Under the pieces are notes generated by a model. The model made no database searches. It saw only the letters and a list, made by a program, of their open reading frames with translations, and was not told where the DNA came from. Shown in pieces: positions 46,354-57,075 of a stretch of 64,000 bases of DNA (its first letter is position 1; every line of letters starts with the position of its first letter). This DNA comes from Streptococcus oralis (GTDB lineage: Bacteria; Bacillota; Bacilli; Lactobacillales; Streptococcaceae), in assembly GCF_016028255.1 (NCBI RefSeq), contig NZ_CP065707.1, positions 124,001-188,000 of the forward strand. Direction: 5' to 3'. A program made the translations under genes and the position numbers.

Positions 46354-47733
46354 TTAAAATCCATTATTGTCGCTGAGCTCTTTGAACCAGTGGCCTGATT
46401 TCTTCAGGTGGCGTTCCTGCGTTTCCAAGTCAAGCTCAACTAGACCATAGCGGTTTTTATAGCTATTGAGCCATGACCAACAATCAAGAAAGGTCCAAAT
46501 CAAGTAACCCTTACAGTTGGCCCCGTCTTCAATGGCACGGTGAAGTTCACGCAGATGCCCTTTGACAAAGTCGATACGATAGTCGTCTTGAATCATGCCA
46601 TTCTCACGGAACTTGTCTTCACCTTCAACACCCATGCCATTCTCTGTCAACATCCACTCAATATTACCATAATTTTCCTTGATATTTTGGGCAATATCAT
46701 AAATCCCTTGCTCATAGATTTCCCAACCGCGGTGGGGATTGATCTTACGACCAGGCATAACATAAGGCTCGTAAAAATGTTCTGGCAAGAGCGGACTGTC
46801 TGGATGCTTGGCAAAACGTGGCGCCATGACACGCAAAGGTTGGTAATAGTTGACTCCAAGAAAGTCCACTGTATGGTCACGAATAAGCTCTAACTCTTCA
46901 ACAGTGTACTCTGGTAGCAAATCATGCTCAGACAAAATTTCCACCAATTCCTCTGGATAAGTCCCCAAGACAGACGGATCTAGGAAAGATTGAGCTTGAA
47001 AGAGATCGGCAATGCGAGCGGCCTTGACATCTGCAGGATGCTGGCTACGTGGGTAAGCTGGTGTCAAGTTAAGAACAACCCCAATCTTCGAACCCGGCAA
47101 AATCTCATGACAGGCCTTCACCGCAAGACTACTAGCCAGTTGCGTATGATAGGCAACCTTAACCGCCGCATTGGCATCTACCTTGTGAGGATAGTGGGCA
47201 TCATAGAAATAACCAAACTCTACGGGTACAATGGGTTCATTGAAGGTAATCCATTGGTCTACCAAGTCACCGTAAGTCTCAAAACAAAAACGAGCATAGT
47301 CTTCATAAGCCTTGACAGTTTCCTTATTTTCCCAACCATCGCCGTCTTCTTGGAGGGCAAATGGCAGGTCGAAGTGATAGAGATTGACTAAGAGACGAAT
47401 CCCCTTGGCCTTAATAGCCTCAAAAACCTGACGGTAGAAAGCCACCCCTTGCGGATTGACCTCTCCACGACCTTGCGGGAAAATACGAGACCACTGAATA
47501 GAAGTTCGGAAGGCTGTATGCCCAGTCTCTACCAAAAGCTCAATATCCTTTTCCCAGTTTTCATAGAAGGTCGATGTTTTATCAGGTCCAATTCCATTGT
47601 AGTAGCGGTTTGGCTCTACTTGATACCAATAATCCCAGAGATTATCTCCCTTGCCGTCACCTGGCACTCGCCCTTCTGTCTGTGGTCCAGAAGTGGAGGA
47701 ACCCCAGACAAAATCCTTTGGAAATTTTAGCAT
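46354..47733 (-). CDS. bglA: 6-phospho-beta-glucosidase, GH1
   Basis: Splits phosphorylated beta-glucosides taken up by the PTS. 459 residues with the acid/base E166 in WITFNEPIVP and the nucleophile E364 in WMLTENGMG. The C-terminal phosphate-binding pattern SYKNRYG marks it as a phospho-glycosidase rather than a plain glucosidase. ATG 47733 follows AGAGG; the longer frame would start in the promoter region, where a TATAAT lies at 47765-47770. No adjacent PTS gene. Confidence 0.93.
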   Translation of the reverse strand: MLKFPKDFVWGSSTSGPQTEGRVPGDGKGDNLWDYWYQVEPNRYYNGIGPDKTSTFYENWEKDIELLVETGHTAFRTSIQWSRIFPQGRGEVNPQGVAFYRQVFEAIKAKGIRLLVNLYHFDLPFALQEDGDGWENKETVKAYEDYARFCFETYGDLVDQWITFNEPIVPVEFGYFYDAHYPHKVDANAAVKVAYHTQLASSLAVKACHEILPGSKIGVVLNLTPAYPRSQHPADVKAARIADLFQAQSFLDPSVLGTYPEELVEILSEHDLLPEYTVEELELIRDHTVDFLGVNYYQPLRVMAPRFAKHPDSPLLPEHFYEPYVMPGRKINPHRGWEIYEQGIYDIAQNIKENYGNIEWMLTENGMGVEGEDKFRENGMIQDDYRIDFVKGHLRELHRAIEDGANCKGYLIWTFLDCWSWLNSYKNRYGLVELDLETQERHLKKSGHWFKELSDNNGF

Positions 47734-47773
47734 AGCTTTACCTCTTCGTTTATTCATTTTTCCCATTATATAG

Positions 47774-47816
47774 AAAAAACAAGGTAAAAACTAGTTACAT
47801 TTTTGCCTTGTTTTTC
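47774..47816 (-). terminator. Terminator of proS
   Basis: AAAACAAGG-C-AAAAA / TTTTT-A-CCTTGTTTT stem (one mismatch) with minus-strand T-run; it abuts the bglA -10. Confidence 0.75.
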
Positions 47817-47831
47817 TTCTGATTATAGTTT

Positions 47832-49697
<1,866 letters not shown>

Positions 49698-49701
49698 TTA
49701 T

Positions 49702-50958
49702 CTAAAAGAAGAGTCGCATAATGTCATTCCAGGTCACAGCTAGCATCAAGACAACCATGATAACTACACCAGCCATGGTGACATAGGTTTCAATTTCTTG
49801 TTTAAGGGGTTTCCGGCGGATAGCCTCTAGGATATTGAGCACAATCTTTCCACCATCCAAAGCCGGAATCGGAATCAAATTAAAAATTCCGATATTGATG
49901 GAAATCATAGCTAGGAAATAGAGGATATTCTCAATTCCATTTTTAGCAGCATCGCTACTTGCCTTAAAAATGGCAACGGGACCACCGAGTTTGTTCAAAT
50001 CTGGATGGAAAATCAAGTTTTTCAGAGCCGAAAGGATACGGAGCCCTGAGTCAGCAGCGGTCGTAAATCCACCAACAAACATGGATAGAAAGTCTGACTT
50101 GACCCCCGGTTGAACCCCGAGAATGTAACGTCCTTGATTTTCTTCTGGCGTCACAGTGACTTGCTTTTCGCTACCATTTTCAGAAATGGTCACATCCAAG
50201 GTCGGGGCGGTCTTGTCCTTGGTATCTGCTTCCACAGACTGGGTCAAGTCTTGCCAATTCTTAATCTCATGTGAGCCGACCTTGGTAATTTGGGCGGTCT
50301 CAGCTACGCCTACCTTTGCCAAAGCTCCCTCTGGCATGACATGAAAGAGATTGGTCTGAGTATCTCTAACACCGCCCTGCAAAAAGATCAAGATCCAAAA
50401 AACAACAACACCTAAGATAAAGTTATTCATGGGACCTGCAAAGTTGGTGATGAGCTTGCCCCAGATAGAAGCATTTTGATACTGTACATCCAGAGGAGCG
50501 ATGCGTACTTCAGTACCATCTTCTTCAACAACCGTTGCATCATGATCCACAGCAAAGGTCTTTTCTTCTTCCAAGACCAAGCCTTTAATGAAGAGCTTGT
50601 CTTCAAAGTCAAACTGGGTTACCTGCATAGGAAGAGCCGTTTGATCCAACTTCTTCCCTGAGAGGTTAATCCGTTTGACCTTACCATCATCAGCAAGTGT
50701 TAAACTGACTGGGGTTCCTGTCTTGATTTCCGTCGCATCATCGCCCCAACCAGCCATACGAACATATCCTCCTAAAGGAAGGATCCGAATGGTATAAGCA
50801 GTGCCATCCTTACCGATATGGGCAAAAATCTTGGGGCCCATACCAATAGCAAATTCACGAACTAGAATGCCTGATTTCTTGGCAAAATAAAAATGTCCAA
50901 ACTCATGCACCACCACGATAATCCCAAAAACCAGGATAAAGGTTAGCAATCCAATCAT
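49702..50958 (-). CDS. rseP: Site-2 protease RseP/Eep
   Basis: A 418-residue intramembrane zinc metalloprotease that cleaves signal-peptide remnants and regulators, including peptide pheromone precursors in streptococci. HExxH is in [16 protein letters not shown] (residues about 17-22), the PDZ region spans about 180-290, and the third ligand is in [11 protein letters not shown]. It is co-transcribed with cdsA and proS. Confidence 0.96.
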   Translation of the reverse strand: MIGLLTFILVFGIIVVVHEFGHFYFAKKSGILVREFAIGMGPKIFAHIGKDGTAYTIRILPLGGYVRMAGWGDDATEIKTGTPVSLTLADDGKVKRINLSGKKLDQTALPMQVTQFDFEDKLFIKGLVLEEEKTFAVDHDATVVEEDGTEVRIAPLDVQYQNASIWGKLITNFAGPMNNFILGVVVFWILIFLQGGVRDTQTNLFHVMPEGALAKVGVAETAQITKVGSHEIKNWQDLTQSVEADTKDKTAPTLDVTISENGSEKQVTVTPEENQGRYILGVQPGVKSDFLSMFVGGFTTAADSGLRILSALKNLIFHPDLNKLGGPVAIFKASSDAAKNGIENILYFLAMISINIGIFNLIPIPALDGGKIVLNILEAIRRKPLKQEIETYVTMAGVVIMVVLMLAVTWNDIMRLFF

Positions 50959-50973
50959 TCAATATTCCTTTCT

Positions 50974-51777
50974 TTAAAACAGGCCAAACAAGTGCATGAT
51001 AGGAAAGACAACTAGCATACTGTCAAAACGATCCAACACACCGCCATGTCCAGGGATAAATTTGCCAGAATCCTTGACACCGAAATGGCGTTTCATGGCA
51101 CTCTCAATCAAGTCACCAAACTGACCCGCCACACTGAAGAAGACGGCAAAGAGGCTCATTCTATAAATCCCATAAGGGAGAGCAACTGTGCTGTCTACTA
51201 GCATGAAGATTGCTGTTACCAGTACCGCACCTAGAATCCCACCGATAAAGCCCTCAATACTCTTATTAGGAGAAACTCTTGGTGCCAACTTATGCTTGCC
51301 AAAATTCATCCCTATCAGGTAAGCCGCACTATCTGTCGCCCAAACGATAAAGAGGGCCAGAAGCACCTTGTCAAAACCTGCCACCCGAGCATCTAGTAAG
51401 GCATTAAAACCAAAACCAACATAAAAGCTCACAGCAATTGGAAAGGCAGCATCTTCAATCGTATAGTTTTTACTGAAAACGGTCGTCCCTAGCATAATTG
51501 TAATCAAAACACTGTAGGCAACCACATTCCCGTCAACTGGCAGGAATGTCAGATAGTTTTCTAAAGGAATTGTGAGGGCAAAGGTCGCAAAGAGGGTCAA
51601 AGCCCCCTCAATGGTCATGGTCTTTAGCCCCTTCATCTGCAAGAGTTCATGGACAGCCAGCATGGCTAACAAACCAATCCCTACCTGCAACAAGAGTCCT
51701 CCCACAAACAAAATGGGAAGGAAAATAGCCAGGGCCAATCCAGCAAACAATGTTCTCTTTTGTAAATCTTGGGTCAT
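50974..51777 (-). CDS. cdsA: Phosphatidate cytidylyltransferase
   Basis: Makes CDP-diacylglycerol for phospholipid synthesis. 267 residues, about seven helices, and the signature SPNKSIEGFIGGILGA plus FGDLIESAMKRHFGVKDSGKFIPGHGGVLDRFDS (seen as KRHFGVKDSG and GHGGVLDRFDS). It begins eight bases after the uppS stop. Confidence 0.96.
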   Translation of the reverse strand: MTQDLQKRTLFAGLALAIFLPILFVGGLLLQVGIGLLAMLAVHELLQMKGLKTMTIEGALTLFATFALTIPLENYLTFLPVDGNVVAYSVLITIMLGTTVFSKNYTIEDAAFPIAVSFYVGFGFNALLDARVAGFDKVLLALFIVWATDSAAYLIGMNFGKHKLAPRVSPNKSIEGFIGGILGAVLVTAIFMLVDSTVALPYGIYRMSLFAVFFSVAGQFGDLIESAMKRHFGVKDSGKFIPGHGGVLDRFDSMLVVFPIMHLFGLF

Positions 51778-51785
51778 ATCTTCTC

Positions 51786-52544
51786 CTAAACTCCTCCAAA
51801 ACGGCGATTGCGACGATTATAGGCCGTAATAGCCTCCTGCAAAGATGTCTCATCAAAATCAGGCCACAAGGTATCCGTAAAGTAAAGCTCACTATAGGCT
51901 GCTTGCCATGGCAAGAAATTACTCAAACGCAACTCGCCACTCGTGCGGATAATCAAATCAGGATCTCGCAAATCCTTTGGCAGGCGCTGTGTGAAAAGAT
52001 AATCCCCTATCATATCTTCTGTAATATCACCAGGATTGATTTTGGCATCTAGAACTTCCTGAGCCAAGCTCTTAAAAGCCTGCGTAATTTCAGCACGACC
52101 ACCATAGTTAAGCGCAAAATTGAGAATCAAGCCTGTATTGTTCTTGGTCAATTCCTCTGCTTTTTTCAAAGCTTCAAAAGTCGGCTTAGGCAGACGGTCT
52201 GTCTCCCCAATCATCTGAATCTTAACGTTATTTGCGTGCAATTCAGGGACGTAGTTATCATAAAATTCGACTGGCAAATTCATGATAAACTTGACCTCTT
52301 GATCTGGGCGTGTCCAATTTTCCGTTGAAAAGGCATAAACCGTGATGACCTTAACTCCCATCTTGTTAGCTGCCTTGGTTACCTTTTGGAGGGCTTCCAT
52401 TCCCGCCTTATGACCAAAAACCCGTGGTTGCATCCGTTTTTTAGCCCAACGACCATTCCCATCCATGATGATGCCAATATGAGCAGGAACCTGTGTTGGA
52501 ACCTCGACTTCTACAGCTTTATCTTTCTTAAAAAATCCAAACAT
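51786..52544 (-). CDS. uppS: Undecaprenyl diphosphate synthase (cis-prenyltransferase)
   Basis: Makes the C55 lipid carrier for peptidoglycan and capsule. 252 residues with HIGIIMDGNGRWAKKR (catalytic aspartate), YAFSTENWTRP, and DLIIRTSGELRLSNFLPWQAAYSEL (parts RTSGE and LPWQ). ATG 52544 (MFGFFKK) has AGGAAT upstream; the longer frame adds MNRNKN without a better site. First gene of uppS-cdsA-rseP-proS; an extended -10 lies at 52577-52585. Confidence 0.96.
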   Translation of the reverse strand: MFGFFKKDKAVEVEVPTQVPAHIGIIMDGNGRWAKKRMQPRVFGHKAGMEALQKVTKAANKMGVKVITVYAFSTENWTRPDQEVKFIMNLPVEFYDNYVPELHANNVKIQMIGETDRLPKPTFEALKKAEELTKNNTGLILNFALNYGGRAEITQAFKSLAQEVLDAKINPGDITEDMIGDYLFTQRLPKDLRDPDLIIRTSGELRLSNFLPWQAAYSELYFTDTLWPDFDETSLQEAITAYNRRNRRFGGV

Positions 52545-52576
52545 GTTCTTATTCCTATTCAAAAATCTATCGTTTC

Positions 52577-52585
52577 ATTATACCA
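52577..52585 (-). promoter_or_regulatory. Extended -10 promoter of uppS-cdsA-rseP-proS
   Basis: Minus-strand TGGTATAAT, 33 bases before the uppS ATG and about 50 bases after the end of the csRNA. Confidence 0.6.
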
Positions 52586-52633
52586 TATTTCCCTATTTTC
52601 TTCTATTGCTAAGTTATTAGCTCTCCGTAAAGA

Positions 52634-52727
52634 CAAAAATTAAGCCGCCTAATTGGGCGACTTAGTTTTATAGGGAGATTATTATGAAAAAGTTTTAGGA
52701 GTTTAAGTTAAGTTTCTCTTAACTTAT
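52634..52727 (-). ncRNA. CiaR-dependent small RNA (csRNA/ccn family)
   Basis: An intergenic transcript of about 94 nt is predicted. A CiaR direct repeat and a TATACT -10 at the standard spacing place the 5' end near 52727. The RNA opens with a 9-bp hairpin (52704-52726, UAAGUUAAG/CUUAACUUA, loop AGAAA), then an unpaired stretch (about 52669-52703) with ACTCCTAAAAC and TTTTTCATAATAATCTCCC, and ends in a 9-bp terminator stem (UAAGUCGCC/GGCGGCUUA) and five U. Two stems around an open region complementary to ribosome sites is the csRNA design of streptococci. Such RNAs block translation of targets such as competence and transporter genes. Which member (ccnA-E) it is cannot be told. Confidence 0.8.
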
Positions 52728-52733
52728 GAACTT

Positions 52734-52766
52734 AGTATACACCTCCTAGCTTAAATTTTTCTTAAG
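52734..52766 (-). promoter_or_regulatory. CiaR box and -10 of the csRNA
   Basis: Minus-strand CTTAAG-AAAAA-TTTAAG (52750-52766), then exactly ten bases, then TATACT (52734-52739). Both the N5 repeat and the ten-base gap match the published CiaR-activated promoter layout. Confidence 0.8.
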
Positions 52767-52794
52767 TTTTTTGAGAAATGAAAAATCTAAAATA

Positions 52795-52850
52795 AGATTG
52801 CCCACTTGAGTGTACGAAAAGTACCTCAAATCATCTCAAATAGCCAATCT
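52795..52850. repeat. Imperfect inverted repeat in the ABC operon 3' region
   Basis: AGATTG (52795-52800) and CAATCT (52845-52850) are the ends of a partly paired 56-base palindrome with ACTTGAG/CTCAAAT and GTAC-GAAAA-GTAC inside. On the minus strand it is followed by T-rich DNA, so it may end the ABC transporter transcript or be a small mobile-repeat relic. Confidence 0.4.
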
Positions 52851-52959
52851 AAGTCTAAAACCTAGCTTTTTCTGAAAGTCATTTCAAGCTGACACCTTTT
52901 TCCATAGTTTATAGATTGGAACTTTGCCTCATAAGTTACTTTCATAATGCACTTATCCA
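52851..52959. other. Gap between inverted repeat and ABC ATPase gene
   Basis: Together with the csRNA and repeat this completes the about 415-base gene-free stretch after uppS. I see only a 27-codon frame (52862-52945, minus strand) with a weak ribosome site and no other structure. Confidence 0.5.
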
Positions 52960-53724
52960 TCAAATCATATATTCTACACTATAGCTAGCATCTGATAAGA
53001 TACGAGCCAGAAACTGCTTGGTTCGTTCTTCCTGCGGACGACTAAAGAAGTCATGTGGATTATTCTCCTCTACGATACGGCCTCCGTCCATGAAAATAAC
53101 GTGGTTAGCGACATCCCTAGCAAATCCCATCTCATGCGTGACGACCACCATGGTCACACCTTCTCCCGCCAACTGTTTCAGAACATCCAAAACATCTCCA
53201 ACCAACTCAGGGTCTAGTGCAGATGTTGGTTCATCTAGCAAAATGACCTCGGGCTTGACGGCAATGGCACGCGCAATTCCTATTCGTTGTTGTTGTCCTC
53301 CAGATAGTTGTGAAGGGTAGTAGTCCTTATAAGCAAGTAAACCAACTTTTTCCAAGGCAGATTCTGCACGTTTAAGCGCTTCTTCCTTGGGAACTTTACG
53401 AGCCACGATTAGGCCTTCTAGAATATTTTCCAGAGCAGTTTTGTTTGCAAATAGATTGTAGTGTTGGAAAACAAAGGCTGTTTTTTGGCGAATTTCTAGA
53501 ATGTCTTTCTTGCTTAATTTAGCTAAGTCATAGGTCTTTCCTGCCAAGGTCAACGTGCCACTGTCAGCTTTTTCTAAGTGGTTGAGGCAACGGAGAAAGG
53601 TCGTTTTCCCCGAACCTGATGGTCCTAAAATAACGACGACATCCCCTTGGTTGACCTGAAGATTGACATCCTCCAGAACCTGCCTCTCACCAAATGTTTT
53701 TGCGATATGTTCTACTTGTAACAT
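52960..53724 (-). CDS. Polar amino-acid ABC transporter ATPase (cystine/sulfur-compound type)
   Basis: A 254-residue PAAT-family ATPase: Walker [13 protein letters not shown], signature [14 protein letters not shown], Walker [13 protein letters not shown] and the switch histidine in [14 protein letters not shown]. It resembles TcyC/TcyN/GlnQ ATPases. The product couples to the two permeases directly upstream in the operon (10-base gap). Last gene of the unit that starts at 58295. Substrate is judged from the neighbours: a sulfur compound is favoured. Confidence 0.93.
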   Translation of the reverse strand: MLQVEHIAKTFGERQVLEDVNLQVNQGDVVVILGPSGSGKTTFLRCLNHLEKADSGTLTLAGKTYDLAKLSKKDILEIRQKTAFVFQHYNLFANKTALENILEGLIVARKVPKEEALKRAESALEKVGLLAYKDYYPSQLSGGQQQRIGIARAIAVKPEVILLDEPTSALDPELVGDVLDVLKQLAGEGVTMVVVTHEMGFARDVANHVIFMDGGRIVEENNPHDFFSRPQEERTKQFLARILSDASYSVEYMI

Positions 53725-53733
53725 CCTATCCTC

Positions 53734-54456
53734 CTATACAAAACGTGCGCTAGATGCTTTTGCTCTCTTTTCTTTTTTCACATAGCCTTTCTCCAGTAGG
53801 AAGAAGCCCCACTGAATCAAACCACAGATCAAAATATACTGCAAAAAGATCACAAAATAAGACTCAAAATACTGGTAACCGTAGGACGCTTCCACACGGG
53901 CAATAGCAGTGATATCCTTGATAGTCATAACAAAGACCAGGGAGGTCCCTTTGACGATATTGATCACCAGATTGGCCAAGTTAGGCAAGGCTGAGCGCAA
54001 GGCTTGAGGAAAAACAATCCTTAGATAGGCCTGGGTCGTAGTCAGTCCAATCGCATGCGCCGCCTCTAGTTGTCCCTTGTCCACCGTCAAAATAGCTGAA
54101 CGCAAAATCTCCGACAAACTCCCGACTGTCATCAAACTATAAATGATAAAGGCATAGTAGAGAGGATCAAGTTTGAAAATATCAAAGTCACTTCCTATGC
54201 TTTTGAAAAATTGATTCAGCAGACTTGGAAACAAACTATAAAAGAAGAGAATCAATAAAATCGGAGGAGTCGCTCGGATAAACGCCAGATAGACCAGAGA
54301 AAAACTCCTCACCCCTCGAATCTTGTAAATCTGCCCCAAGGCTAAAAATAGAGCAGGTAAAAAACTTAAGACCATGGCCACAATCATGATGACCAAGGTG
54401 ATTGGCACACCTTTCAAGGTCTCCAGAAAGGTCTTTACAATATAGTCTATGTCCAT
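53734..54456 (-). CDS. Polar amino-acid ABC transporter permease (second)
   Basis: A 240-residue inner-membrane permease with about five helices and the ATPase-contact EAA loop AHAIGLTTTQAYLRIVFPQA (residues about 132-152). Its closest shape is TcyL/TcyM. It starts three bases before the previous permease ends its ribosome site region and is tightly packed with it, so the pair forms a heterodimeric pore. Confidence 0.92.
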   Translation of the reverse strand: MDIDYIVKTFLETLKGVPITLVIMIVAMVLSFLPALFLALGQIYKIRGVRSFSLVYLAFIRATPPILLILFFYSLFPSLLNQFFKSIGSDFDIFKLDPLYYAFIIYSLMTVGSLSEILRSAILTVDKGQLEAAHAIGLTTTQAYLRIVFPQALRSALPNLANLVINIVKGTSLVFVMTIKDITAIARVEASYGYQYFESYFVIFLQYILICGLIQWGFFLLEKGYVKKEKRAKASSARFV

Positions 54457-54459
54457 TTC

Positions 54460-55152
54460 TTACCTCCCTTTTGTTTCCAAAGACTTCTCAAGCAAACGAC
54501 TCAAGCTAGAAATAACCAAAGCAATCCCCCAGTAAAGAAGCGCAACTGCCGTATAGGTTTCCAGTGAGTAGTTCCCTAAATTGCGACTGATCAAGAGATT
54601 GCCTGCCCCCATAACATCAACGAAACCAATCGTATAGGCCAAGGCAGCATCCCGCATGAGATTGAGAATAGCGGTTGTTATGTTGGGAAGAGCAACTTGA
54701 AAAGCTTGGGGAAAAATGATTCTCCAAAAAGTTTGACTTGGAGTCAGACCAATACTAAGCCCTGCCTCTGTCTGCCCCTTTGGAATAGCTTGATAGGCCG
54801 CCTTGAAAACCTCGGCAACGATAGCCGCAAACAAGAGAATCATCGTCAAGAGAACAAAAATAGTTTTAGACCAGTTGTTGATATCCAAACCAAGCCACCA
54901 TTTCAGAAATTCTGGCAAGCCATAAAAGACTAGAAAAAGCAAGACAATCGGCGGTGTACAACGAAGGGTAAAGATATAGCCTTTGGAAATCGCTGCAAAA
55001 CTCTTGTCTTCTCCTACTTGTGCCCAGGCCAAGAGACCTCCAAAAAGGGAACCAAGAAGAGTGGTAAAAAAGAGAATGGACAAGGTCATAGGAAGTGCCT
55101 GCCATAAGGTCGGTAAAAACTGAAAGACCTTGGAAAAATCATAAGAAACCAT
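54460..55152 (-). CDS. Polar amino-acid ABC transporter permease (first)
   Basis: A 230-residue permease with the EAA loop EAGLSIGLTPSQTFWRIIFPQ and about five helices. Paired with the following permease. It lies 32 bases after the binding-protein gene. Confidence 0.92.
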   Translation of the reverse strand: MVSYDFSKVFQFLPTLWQALPMTLSILFFTTLLGSLFGGLLAWAQVGEDKSFAAISKGYIFTLRCTPPIVLLFLVFYGLPEFLKWWLGLDINNWSKTIFVLLTMILLFAAIVAEVFKAAYQAIPKGQTEAGLSIGLTPSQTFWRIIFPQAFQVALPNITTAILNLMRDAALAYTIGFVDVMGAGNLLISRNLGNYSLETYTAVALLYWGIALVISSLSRLLEKSLETKGR

Positions 55153-55184
55153 GCAAAACCCTTTCTAGTCTTGGAATTTCTGGT

Positions 55185-56063
55185 CTAGTCTTTGTCTACG
55201 TAACTAAAGACATCTTCTTTAAAGTATTGCTGAGATAGCTTAGCAAGCGTGCCATCTTCTTTCAACTCTTTGATTGCTTTTTCGTATTCTTTAGCGAATT
55301 TCTCACCCTTTTCATCACGGTGAATCAAGGGATAAGTTGGAATACCCTTGTATGGGAACCAGCTGAGTTTATCCGCATATTGGTGGTAAGGGCCATCTTC
55401 TGCGGTAACTGCTTTTTCAAAGGACAGTTTGATATCAAAGAAGGCGTCATAACGTCCTTCTAAGACCCAGGCATAGGCATCTGCCACCTTAAAGGATTCT
55501 GCTGCTGTCAGCTCAATCGGTGCATCCTGATGTTTTTCATTGTAGCTGGTGATAACATTCCATTGAGCATTCTGTGGAGAGATAGGAACCAATTTCCCTT
55601 TATTCTTAGCAAAGTCATCAATGGTTTTGTATTTCTGTTCATCTTCTTTTCTGACAGTAAATCCGATGATGCTCGCTCCGACTGGTTCCGATGGAATGAC
55701 AAACTTTTTAGCTCGTTCGTCTGTGTACCAAGCTCCCTTGGTTCCGATGTCATACTTGCCTGATTCCAGACCAATCAAGAGGTCGTCATCACTGGTACCC
55801 GTATATTCAAATTTATAGTTTGCCAACTTCTCATCAACAGCCTTCAAAACAGCTACTTCATAACCATCTGATTCCCCTTTTTCATTGACAAAGTCATAAG
55901 GTATGTAGTTTTGTGTATGGGCAACCTTCAAGGTTATGACTTCAGCAGATGAAGCCGTTTCTCCCTCCTTGGCCGGAGCGCCAGCTAAACTTCTCCCGAT
56001 AATCGTTGCCCCAATTACTGCAACAACTGCTACACCACCGATAATCCATGCTTTTTTACTCAT
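55185..56063 (-). CDS. Polar amino-acid ABC transporter substrate-binding protein, uncleaved-anchor type
   Basis: A 292-residue extracytoplasmic solute-binding protein (family 3, SBP_bac_3). The N-terminal hydrophobic segment (residues about 6-28, WIIGGVAVVAVIGATIIGR) has no lipobox cysteine, unusual for a Gram-positive binding protein; it would be a membrane anchor or a Sec signal. The binding fold shows VAHTQNYIPYDFVNEKGESDGYEV and GKYDIGTKGAWYTDERAKK in its parts. TcyJ/TcyK-like proteins bind cystine and related sulfur compounds; specificity here is inferred. It follows the first methyltransferase by 11 bases. Confidence 0.88.
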   Translation of the reverse strand: MSKKAWIIGGVAVVAVIGATIIGRSLAGAPAKEGETASSAEVITLKVAHTQNYIPYDFVNEKGESDGYEVAVLKAVDEKLANYKFEYTGTSDDDLLIGLESGKYDIGTKGAWYTDERAKKFVIPSEPVGASIIGFTVRKEDEQKYKTIDDFAKNKGKLVPISPQNAQWNVITSYNEKHQDAPIELTAAESFKVADAYAWVLEGRYDAFFDIKLSFEKAVTAEDGPYHQYADKLSWFPYKGIPTYPLIHRDEKGEKFAKEYEKAIKELKEDGTLAKLSQQYFKEDVFSYVDKD

Positions 56064-56074
56064 CTTTTTCTCCT

Positions 56075-57073
56075 TTAGTTTTCAAGCGCTTCTCTCACCC
56101 ACTGGATACGTTCAACTGCGATATCACTTGGAATAGTACAATCTGCCCCAAGTACCAAGCCCTGTTCCCCAGCTTCTGCAACTAGTTTCTTTGCCTTAGC
56201 CTGAATGGCATCCTTGCTACCAGTATACAGTAAGCCTGTCTTGCCATTTTCGAATCCTCCAAGAACCGTACGTCCCTTGAAAATCTCACGACCTTCCTTG
56301 AGAGTGATTCCCTCTGGTCCTACAGCCCAGTTAAAGACTTGGGCTGGATAGTCTGCAAAAAGGTGAATATCATTTCGCGCTCCCTCGTAGCCACAGATAT
56401 GAAGAACTGTGACGCCACCAACAGCACTAGCTGCTTCCAGAACCGTTATCTCGCTAGGGGCAATGACGGCTTGATAATCTGCTGCCAACACTCGTTGATC
56501 TTGGATACTCTGCACGCTGAGGTAGATTCCGTCAGCACCAGCCTCTTCGATGACAGCTCGGCTGAGACTCGCAATATCTTCTGCAATCACATCCAACACC
56601 TTCTTCAGAGCTTCAGGATCTTCCACCAGAAAATCTGCAATGAGGTCATCGCCACCAGACACTTCCCCTAGTAGCCACTTGAGATAGGTCACAGGAGCAA
56701 AAATATTGTAAATCGCAACGATATCTTCTGTAAACTCTTGCTTAATTTTCTTAACCAAGTCCACCTGCTCTTTTATCCAAGCGTGCTCTGGTCCGAGTGG
56801 TTGAATGGTCGCCAATTCTTGAAGTGATTTTCCTTGAGCAATCGCTGGATTTGGATAAGCAAAGTAGCCATCACTCATGAGTTTGATAAAGTCTGGCTGA
56901 ACTTCTCGTATAAAGCGCTTATGCCCCTCGATATTCTTCTTGATAATGGCTGGATTTGAGAAACCGTGTAGCCATTCGTCTTCGGATGTGAAATGGTGCC
57001 AAAAGCCAACTGGCACACGATCAACCTTCTCACCTTTAAATGCTTTTAAAACCCATTCTCTTTTTTCTGACAT
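56075..57073 (-). CDS. UroD-superfamily protein, predicted zinc thiol methyltransferase (MtaA/CmuA-like), copy 1
   Basis: 332 residues in the uroporphyrinogen decarboxylase superfamily. It carries H225-x-C227 (TVLHICGYEG) and C312 (LGADCTIP), the zinc-binding triad of methylcobamide:thiol methyltransferases. At the place where true UroD has its arginine-rich RQAGRY motif it reads PVGFWHHF, so it is not a heme enzyme, and streptococci lack that pathway. Predicted to move a methyl or alkyl group to or from a thiol. The start overlaps nothing but sits three bases after the small gene; AATGGAGAA is the ribosome site. Co-transcribed with an amino-acid ABC transporter. Confidence 0.75.
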   Translation of the reverse strand: MSEKREWVLKAFKGEKVDRVPVGFWHHFTSEDEWLHGFSNPAIIKKNIEGHKRFIREVQPDFIKLMSDGYFAYPNPAIAQGKSLQELATIQPLGPEHAWIKEQVDLVKKIKQEFTEDIVAIYNIFAPVTYLKWLLGEVSGGDDLIADFLVEDPEALKKVLDVIAEDIASLSRAVIEEAGADGIYLSVQSIQDQRVLAADYQAVIAPSEITVLEAASAVGGVTVLHICGYEGARNDIHLFADYPAQVFNWAVGPEGITLKEGREIFKGRTVLGGFENGKTGLLYTGSKDAIQAKAKKLVAEAGEQGLVLGADCTIPSDIAVERIQWVREALEN

Positions 57074-57075
57074 TC

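Noticed and set aside
52862..52945. 27-codon frame on the minus strand (MKVTYEAKFQS...)
   Set aside because: Weak ribosome site, no recognisable similarity and location in a repeat-like gap; not enough to call a gene.
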